A DNA stretch of 64,000 nt from the NCBI RefSeq assembly GCF_000340215.1, contig NW_006921533.1, forward strand, positions 3,708,273 to 3,772,272, in the 5' to 3' direction. Shown here in pieces: positions 56,424 to 64,000 of this stretch. The DNA is from Pseudocercospora fijiensis CIRAD86. Taxonomy: Eukaryota > Ascomycota > Dothideomycetes > Mycosphaerellales > Mycosphaerellaceae. The notes under the pieces are model-generated. The model did no database searches. It was not told where the DNA came from and saw nothing but the letters and a program-made list of their open reading frames with translations. Both the position numbers and the translations under genes were made by a program. Every line of letters starts with the position of its first letter. The stretch's first letter is position 1.

Positions 56424-56740
56424 GTTTGTTCGCTATGCTGCGCCGACGTGGATGGTATTGTTGGTGTTGGCGATATGAGGTGCATTCATCTTGTGAGACC
56501 CTCCCGGTCTTTACCCGCTAGCCGCTAGCCGTTAGTTCTAAATTTATGCTTCCGAAGGCTCGCACCGCGGTCCGCGGCTCGCGGCAGGGATCTGCTGAAC
56601 ACTTCAACAGAAGCGCGAGGTTATCATGTCGTGACTCGTACGACAGCACTCCTTTTCTTGTTGACCTGTGATTAGGCACCTTTAGCAGTAGGTTTGGAAG
56701 GGCAGTTGCGCTCCGTGCACGCGGCAATAGCACTTATTAG
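56424..56740. promoter_or_regulatory. EMC7 upstream region, up to retrotransposon boundary
   Basis: About 300 bases of normal composition (CA and TG present) that change abruptly near 56740 into TA-rich, CA/TG-poor sequence. The exact LTR start cannot be fixed because the second LTR is outside the window. Confidence 0.5.
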
Positions 56741-56868
56741 CGCCTCAACAAGTAAATAAGCTCCGTATAGTTATCCGTACGTAAAGAATTAAGTAAATAA
56801 AAGTATAGGTAACTATACGAGCTCGTATAGTCAACCGTATACGCTTATATAAAGGAAAATACGCTAAT

Positions 56869-56886
56869 TGGACCCTGCGCTAGGCC
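56869..56886 (+). other. Probable primer-binding site of element 2
   Basis: TGGACCCTGCGCTAGG follows a GCTA end (RIP-changed CA) by two bases (AT), the same spacing as in element 1. TGG would pair with a tRNA CCA end. No second LTR is available to confirm the LTR limit. Confidence 0.4.
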
Positions 56887-57482
56887 GTTAGTAGTTAAGT
56901 AAAGGAGTATACTAAATCCTTAGCTAAATAGTTTAAACCCTGTCTCCGCCTTCTATTAAATTTAGTCTTCTAGTATAGTAGCTATTACCTACTAGCTACT
57001 ATACACCCCTTATATATATATATAAAGACGGAGAGTCTAGTAAGAAGTAGGTAAAGGTCGCTAGGCGGCTGCTAAGGGTTATATAGGTCTAGTAGCCTAT
57101 ATATAATTAGTTAATTACTCTAAGAGCTGTTATAGGAACAGCTACGGAGACCTCGGCAGAGAGCAATTATAATTAGAATTAGGTCCGTACCTCGAGAGAG
57201 GCATATATTTAGGCCTTCGAGAGTATAGTAGGTACTTAGAAGCCTACATTTGTTAGCAAATTAAACACTCTAAGCACTATAGCGGCTCTAGTTACCCTAA
57301 TATAAACCCTGCCTAGTATTACTACCCTTCTTAATCTAGGTTTCGACTTCTCGCGGAGCGATCTATACCCTCGCTTAGGCCCTTCCTTCTATATACTACT
57401 AGCTACCTTCCGAGACTATTATAGTTAACCTTTACTATATAGTCTAATAATAGCTAATCTAGCCGCTTCTAAGGCTATTAGA

Positions 57483-57578
57483 CAGCCTGTTTCTACGCTA
57501 AATAAGGAGCCTGTTTCTATACTAACTAAGGAGCCTGTTTCTATACTAACTAAGGCGCCTATTTCTACGCTAGGCGGC
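57483..57578 (+). repeat. 24-bp tandem repeat in element 2 gag, four copies
   Basis: Four consecutive 24-bp units, each in frame and coding an eight-residue unit like EPVSILTK. Copies 2 and 3 are identical; copies 1 and 4 are diverged. Confidence 0.8.
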
Positions 57579-58805
57579 ACTTAAACAGACAGCCAAACTT
57601 TAGACTATACTAGCCCTTCTTAAGACGATATTATTGCCGCTTCTATTGCTAAAGAATAAGGCAATAATAATGCTCGAGTTAACAGTAATAGCTATATCTC
57701 GTCGGATAGTAAGCTAACGCTTACTAAGGTTAGGGCTACTATTGCCTATAAACGAGTAACTAGCAAGGTACGTAAATAGAATAATAGCTTTAAGGCTATT
57801 ATCCTCGCTAGCTAGCCGTTAGGTAAGCTAACTCTTAGTAATCTAGTAAGGGCTTATTATGCAATAATTAAGCGCCGAGTTGTTACTAGAAGGCTACTAG
57901 AAGGAGCTTCTAGTATAGTTATTGCAGAGACACTTTAAGACTAGCTTCTCGATAAGGCTATAGAGACACTATTTCGACTAGATAAGATATAGCGTAAGAA
58001 GGTATTAAATACTAAGGAGTTAAGGGCATTTTACTATCCTACTAAGAACATACGTAACGCTATACTATCGATACTGTCTTAGCGCAATAACTAGGCTTTA
58101 GTAGTAACTCTAGCGGCCGCTCTAGTAGCTCTAATAACGCCTATCTAGCGAGTAGAAGTTATCGACTTATCTACGCTAAGTACGGCCGATAGCAATACTG
58201 CTTAGCTTACTAAGCGCTATCGTTTAGACTTCGAGTCTAAACGACTTTAGCGAGGCTTATAGTGTTAGGGCTAAAGAGGCTATACGTAATTGGCATGTAA
58301 CTAGGCTAAGTAAAGCCAGGGTCTTAGTGCCTTAGGTAGGGCTTGGCGCTTAGCAATAGGCTAACTTACCTACCCTCCTCCCTCTCCTCCTAGCTCCTTA
58401 TCGAATACTACCTATACCTACTACTACCCTATCTACCTACTAACAGACCCTTCTTATATAGTATTCGATCTACCCTTTAAGGGCAGTAGCTAGATAGTCC
58501 TTATTTCAAGCTTTTAGCGGTATAGCTACGAAAACTATCGATTTAACTATATTACGCCCGAAGAACGGGACCTATACGTACTATTCTATTAAAACAACCG
58601 TACTAATTATTAAGCAAGGCCTTCTATACGGCCTATTACACTAAGTTAAGTATATTAGAACGATACTCGCTAATTCCGCTATACCCGTATCTTAGGGGCT
58701 AATAATACATTATTAGTGTCGTCCCTTATAATAGCTAGTTTATTACGAAACAACAACCGTGCTACCGCTAGCAGCGCTAGCAACGACAACGCTAGCGGCA
58801 TAGTG

Positions 58806-58884
58806 CCTGCTAAAGCGCCTCCTACTAAAGTGCCTACTAGAGTACCTACTAAAGTGCCTCCTACTAAAGAGCCTGCTGCTAGGC
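58806..58884 (+). repeat. 12-bp tandem repeat in element 2 gag
   Basis: Imperfect units of CCTACTAAAGTG coding a Pro-Thr-Lys-Val periodicity. Confidence 0.75.
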
Positions 58885-60094
58885 CTACCGAAGAACCTAT
58901 AATTCTAGGTAACGACCTAGAGTTGCCTATTAACGACATTCTTAGCAATATTGTCAACTGTCGATATAGCTAACTAGCCTTTAGCCCCTAGCTAGTAGCG
59001 AGGCTTTAAGAAGCTACCTAAAACAGGCTTACTGCCTTGCGTTAAGAATAATAGCTAAAGGATAATCTTCTTAAGATTCGCCGCCTCTAGGAATCTCTAA
59101 CAACTACTGCTAAGCTAATAGTAGGACCTTCTTTACTACCTATCTAAAAGAAGGACGCTAAACTTAAGGACTATACCGTGTTTAATAGCTCTAGTCGAAA
59201 GCAGTACAACGACTACATTCGTAACTATAAACTTAACTAGCGTAATACACTAAGAGCGCTACTAGACGACTATTCCTTAGTCGTACACGCTATGCAGTAC
59301 ATTAATAGCGACCTAAAGCGTATATAGGATAACTATTTCGACTCCCTCGACGACTAGACCGCTATTTAGTAGCAGACCTACAAAACCATTATGCTAGATA
59401 CCCTTAGAAACCCTATACTAAGGCAATAATATGCTTAGGACCTGTATCTTCGAGCTAAATAGAAGACTAATTAATCGGCTCGCTTATTTAAAGCCTATTT
59501 AAAGACCCTCGAGGATAACCTTCCGCCTAAGACTAATTCTATATAGATCTCGGAAATACGCCTAAAACTTAGATAGGAACTTATCCTCGAATTAGACCGT
59601 CGCCGTATATTCGAACAAGCTAACCTAATACGTATTCAATTTATAGTCGAAGTAGAAACAGCCGAACGAGCTGTCTAGCTCTAATAACGACTAGAATCGA
59701 GGATCCGGCTAGCTAGTACTAACCGCGGCAATCGTAGTAGCCGCGGAGGAAATTAAGGTTCCTACTATAACAACAATGCTAATAATAGGAATAGTAACAA
59801 TAACCGTAGAAGAGGCTATAGCCGCCGGCTATATAGAGGAGGCCGCGATAGGGGCCGTAGAAGGGGCTCGTATCCCTATAGTACTAATCGCTTAACTAAT
59901 AATAGCAGTAATAGCGGCTATAGCAACCCCCTAACCGGATTAAAGTGCTTTAATTGTAATAGCACTAGCTATCTACTAGGCTAATACGACAAACCTAAGG
60001 ACTAGGCCCGAATTGACCGTGCTTCCGCTAAGTATAGGAAACACCTTTTAGCCGCTAATACTACCCTAGTCGGCTCTTTTAATTAGTCGAAAAA

Positions 60095-63000
60095 AGAGTA
60101 AGCGCCGTACTAACTGTTAGCCTTATACGGCGTAAGACTATCGACATTATGCTAGCTATTATACGTACCTGTCTTATATCTAGGCGCGATACTAACTATA
60201 AGGCAAAGGTTATGCTAGATCCCGGAAATTTAGTTAGTGCCCTTATTAGCTATCGCCTAGCTAAGTAATTAGACCTCCGACAACTGCCGAAAACTAACCT
60301 ACTAACCCTTGCTTAGTTTAATAACGCTCGGTACTTAACCTATAGGGCCTACTATGTTCCTATAGTTCTAAAAGACGACCTCGGAAATGAACGCCTACTA
60401 AACTTTACTGCCTACGCGGTAGATATAGACAGCCTCCTATCCGACATTGTTATTAGCAACCCTGTTCTTAAGTACTATGCTATAGTTATAGACTTAGGCA
60501 GTCAATAATAGCGATTTGGAATCGCTAGGAAAGAGGATATTAAACACATTAATGTTAGCGAGTGTCCTAATAATATTAGGGTCCTGTTTATTAGCAACCT
60601 AATACTAGCCTCCGCCTTAGCTAATCCGACTGCCGACCTGCTCGGTAGTAATAACGATAAACCTATGCCCCCTAATAGCATAGACCCTAATTAGCTCGAA
60701 CGTATACTAGTACCTATTCGAGAGACCTATATCGATGTATTTAAACATTACCTAGTATCGATATTGCCTATATTTAAGGAGACGGATTATAAGATTAACA
60801 TTATAGAGGGTAAGGAGGTTCCTTTTAGCCCCCTCTACAACCTTAGTAAGCGAGAGCTTGCTGTATTACGTAAGTACCTAGAGGAAAACCTAGCTAATAG
60901 CCGCATTCGGTACAGTAACAGCCCTGCTAGTGCCCCTATCCTGTTCGTACTAAAGAAGGATAGTAGCCTACGCCTCTATATCGATTATCGTAGGCTTAAT
61001 ACTATTACTATTAAAGATCGCTATCCACTTCCTCTTATTAATAAGACCCTCGATCGCCTTTCTAGTGCCTACTACTACACTATATTAGACATTAAGGACG
61101 CCTATTACCGCATTCGTATTCGCAAGGGCGATAAATAGAAGACAGCCTTTCGCACTCGCTATAGCTATTTCGAGTACTTAGTTATGCTATTTAGGCTAGC
61201 TAATGCCCCTGCTATATTCTAGTCCTATATTAATCGGGCCCTATTAGGCCTATTAGATCACCTCTATATAGTTTACCTAGATAATATCCTAGTTTATATA
61301 CACTTACCTAACATTGCAGAGCACTAGGCTACAGTCCGTAAGGTCCTTAACCGCCTACGAGCCTATAGACTGTATTACAAGCCTTCTAAATGCACCTTTG
61401 CTACTAAGGAGGTAGCCTTCCTTAGTTTTATCGTATTAACTGATAGTGTTAAGGCTAATCCTAATCGGATCAAAACAATTACTAAATAGCCTATTCCTAC
61501 GTCTATTAAGGAGCTTTAATCGTTCCTCGGCTTCGCTAATTTCTACCGCCGTTTTATTAAGGGCTATTCGAGGTATATAATGCTATTAACTGAGCTTACT
61601 AAGACTAAGGCAAACCCTTCTAGAGAGTTTAGGTAGACTAACAAAACGCAAGCCGCTTTTAACGGTCTAAAGAAGCGATTTACTAAAGTCCCCTTATTAT
61701 ACTATTTCGTGCTAAGCAAACAGATCCGAATTGAGACTAACGCTTTACAGTTCGCTATATTAGCTATTATGTTACAATAGGCTAATAACACCTACTAGCA
61801 CCCGATTGCCTTCTTCTCGAGGAAGATAATTAATACTAAACGTCGCTATAAGACCTACGAGCAAGAGCTCTTAGCTATTGTTAAGGCCTTTAAGTATTAG
61901 CGCTACTATCTTAATAGTGCTTAGCATACAATTCAGGTCTATACAGACTATAACAACCTCCGTAGCATTACTAAGGTTACTAGGGTTATAGGTCGGCAGG
62001 CTAGATAGGCCGTCTACCTCGCCGGGTTTGATTTTAATATGTTATACCGGCTAGGCGTAAGTAACCCTGCCGATAGCCTATCGAGGCGACCTAATTACGA
62101 TAGCGAGACCTAACACATCAATTCTTTGTTTCTAACCCTATAGTATAAGATTACTATAGCCTGTATTATTAATAAGCAAGCGTAGGATAAGCGGACTTCC
62201 GGACCCCGCGGCGATAACAAATACTATAGCAGAGTTGTCGTTCTTCTAGTATACGTTAAAAGAAAGGACGTAGATCGCTCGAGCTATAATAACTCGATTA
62301 AAGACATTGCTATCTATAGTAATAGCCTATATAGCGACAGTACTATAGAAGAGGTTGTAGTAGTTCCGGCTGCTAGTGCTATTAGATGCATATAATACGT
62401 ACCTCGTTCGACAGTATAGATACTATTAAATAACCTTGTAAATAGGGATAGTTAATCGTTTATAGATAAGCTGTTGCGTGCTTAGTAGAGGGACGCCTTT
62501 GCTATCGAGCGTATTAATAAGCTTGTAAGTAGGCGGGCGACTCGATCTAGTAAGAGTAACAACAATTAGTCGATCGACGACAAAGGTTACTTAAAGTTTA
62601 AGGGCAGGTATTATGTCCCCGCTAAACAATCGATTAGATAAGAGCTTTTAAAGAGGCACTATAATAGTAAACTCGCTAGTTACTATAGTATAGAGAGGTC
62701 GCACGAGTTACTATCGCGTATATACTACTAGCTAAATAGTAAGCGGCATATAAAGGAGTATATACAGACCTATATAGTATGCTAGCGAGTTAAAGCACTA
62801 AAGCACTTACTATTTAGCGAGTTGTCTTTACTCCCTGTTCTAAAGAAGCCTTTTGTAGAGCTTATAATAGACTTTATTATAGGTCTTCCCCCTACTAAGC
62901 GAAGAGGAAGCAAAGACGTCTTTAACGCTATACTAGTTATTATAGACCGATTTACTAAGGGTGCTCGTTACATTCCTACTCGAAAGGATTAGACTGCTAT

Positions 63001-63980
63001 TAATATAGCTAAAGCCCTATAGAACAACATCTTCTATAGCTATTAGGGGACCCCTAAGGGGATAGTCTCCGATAGGGGCTCGATATTTATATCGTACTAT
63101 TAAAGCGAATTATGCCTATAGCTAAGACTAAAGCATCGGCTATTAATAGCCTTCTATCTATAGACTAACGGTTAGATAGAGAGGCAAAATGCTACGCTAT
63201 AGTAGTACCTACGTAGCTATATTAATAAAGACTCTAATAGATAGGTTGACCTTCTATAACTAGCCGAATTCGTATATAACAATAGTGTGCATTTATTAAC
63301 CAAGGTCTCACCCTATATAGCTATAATAGGCTAGAACGCTGCTATACTACAAGACCCCCTATCGCTCGAGGCCGAGCGTAAGGAAAGGGAAGCGCGTTAA
63401 GTACCCGAAACACTAGCGGCTATTAAGAGGGTTTAGAAGATGCGGGAAATCTATGCTAAGATAGCCGAGAAGTTAATAAAGGCTTAAGAGTACTAAAAGA
63501 CCTACTACGACAAGCACTATACGCTAAGGACCTTTAAACAAGGCGATATAGTTATACTAAGCACTAAGAACCTCCGCATCCGCAAGCACCTATTACCTAA
63601 CGGCAAAATAAGGCCTAAGCTCGCACTAAGATACATTAGTCTATTCCGTATTCGAGAAGTTAAGGGCTCCTCCGCATAGGCCTATTAGTTGTAGCTTCCT
63701 CCTTATTATACTATCTATAATACCTTCTATATATCCCTCCTTAAGCTATATTACCTACGCGAGGGGGATAAAGCCCCTGCTAAATATAAAGATATACTAG
63801 CGGATAGTAAAGAGCTGTAGTCTATAGAACGTATTCTAAAGCACTAGACTAGGCAAGGCAAGAAGGAGTACCTATTAAGATAGCAAGGCTATTTACCTAA
63901 ATAGGACTTATAGGAAGCTAAAGGTTCCTTTAAGGATATAACTAAGTTGTTAGATAAGTATTAGACTAGTATAAAGAACA
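60095..63980 (+). pseudogene. Element 2 pol: protease, RT, RNase H, integrase, chromodomain
   Basis: This frame lies at -1 relative to gag. Protease: KAKVMLDPGNLVSALIS near 60.2 kb, with DPG where the family has D(S/T)G. RT: a clean open stretch at 60764-61138 ([53 protein letters not shown]) and the catalytic box near 61.28 kb. Integrase: FVELIIDFIIGLPP near 62.85 kb keeps its first catalytic Asp, followed by IVIIDRFTKGARYIPTRK-like sequence; IVSDRGSIF near 63.06 kb supplies the second. The chromodomain is at the end. Stops are TAG/TAA. The domain order and chromodomain make it a chromovirus. Confidence 0.82.
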
Positions 63981-64000
63981 AGAAGAAGGCTAAGGGCCTA

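Larger units (their letters stand above)
57020..60101 (+). pseudogene. Element 2 gag: single frame of about 1,000 codons
   Basis: One frame can be followed from about 57.02 kb to a TAA at 60099-60101. All internal stops I met are TAG or TAA, which RIP makes from TGG, CAG and CAA; I saw no TGA. The frame contains a 24-bp repeat coding KEPVSILT-like units (57483-57578), a Lys/Arg-rich region, a Tyr/Pro-rich segment, Pro/Thr/Lys repeats (about 58806-58884), then a more typical Gag body (KKDAKLKDYTVFN, HAMQYINSDLKRI) and a zinc knuckle at about 59.95 kb. In the knuckle the first two Cys remain (CFNC) but the later His and Cys appear as Tyr, both RIP-type changes. Known Ty3/Gypsy Gag proteins are commonly 300-500 residues, so about 500 N-terminal residues are extra. 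Confidence 0.7.
56740..64000 (+). mobile_element. RIP-mutated Ty3/Gypsy chromovirus, cut by the window end (element 2)
   Basis: From about 56.74 kb to the window end the sequence has the same TA-rich, CA/TG-poor make-up as element 1; for example 57421-57480 contains no CA and no TG. Coding is on the plus strand: a very long gag frame, protease, RT, RNase H, integrase and a chromodomain near 63.82-63.96 kb (SIERILKH, then KKEYLLR). Its RT and Gag sequences are unlike those of element 1, so it is another family. The 5' LTR probably ends near 56866; the 3' LTR is not included. Active sites are damaged by RIP (RT box YLDNILVY in place of YLDDILVY). Its left limit is approximate. Confidence 0.88.

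Overview
This window is nuclear DNA of a filamentous ascomycete, most likely a dothideomycete. The genes have short introns (about 48-80 bp) with GT(A/G)AG(T) donors and CTAAC/CTGAC-like branch points. Recognisable fungal families include a Medusa (MedA) developmental regulator, the DASH kinetochore subunit Ask1, a Zn2Cys6 regulator and a hydroxynaphthalene-reductase-like enzyme. Two LTR retrotransposons carry the CpA-to-TpA scars of repeat-induced point mutation (RIP). No tRNA, rRNA, CRISPR or bacterial-type operon was seen.

Layout. 0-15 kb: a 2.5 kb leader/promoter, medA (+), an ACS-type MFS transporter (+), ASK1 (-), an acetoin/diacetyl-reductase-like SDR (+), a DHA1-type MFS transporter (+) and a two-PH-domain protein (-). 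15.38-23.12 kb: a complete 7.74 kb Ty3/Gypsy chromovirus on the minus strand, with 116 bp LTRs and a TGGTG target duplication. It is inserted in a GGTGCT repeat inside the short shared promoter of the PH gene and EFL1. 23.2-29.7 kb: EFL1 (ribosome maturation GTPase), a small dual-specificity phosphatase and an F-box-like protein with an internal duplication. 30.1-38 kb: an Asn/Asp-rich protein that may be a Mediator tail subunit (-), a PUB1/TIA-1-like three-RRM protein (+), an FMO-like monooxygenase (-) and a SigF-type NTF2-like protein (+). 38.2-56.4 kb: a DNF3-class P4-ATPase flippase (+), SurE nucleotidase (-), a T3HN/T4HN-reductase-like SDR (-), a B-type cyclin (-), a Zn2Cys6 regulator (+), a frame-broken GFO/IDH/MocA oxidoreductase (-) and EMC7 (-). 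About 56.7-64 kb: a second, different chromovirus (+) that runs off the window end.

Most genes are unrelated housekeeping or regulatory functions (ribosome maturation, kinetochore, cell cycle, lipid asymmetry, ER membrane insertion), so this is ordinary chromosome arm interrupted by two RIP-inactivated elements. The least expected structures are in those elements. The first has a long extra open frame between its chromodomain and 3' LTR, and its LTRs record where RIP stopped. The second has a Gag frame of about 1,000 codons with tandem repeats, followed by pol in the -1 frame just after an A-run. Several host genes have odd exon architecture: a GC-AG intron in medA, a 21-nt exon splitting the EFL1 P-loop, a 12-nt first exon in SurE, and stop-free introns of 3n length in the PUB1-like and cyclin genes.

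All splice models were derived by eye from splice signals, frame continuity and remembered family conservation. None was tested against transcripts.
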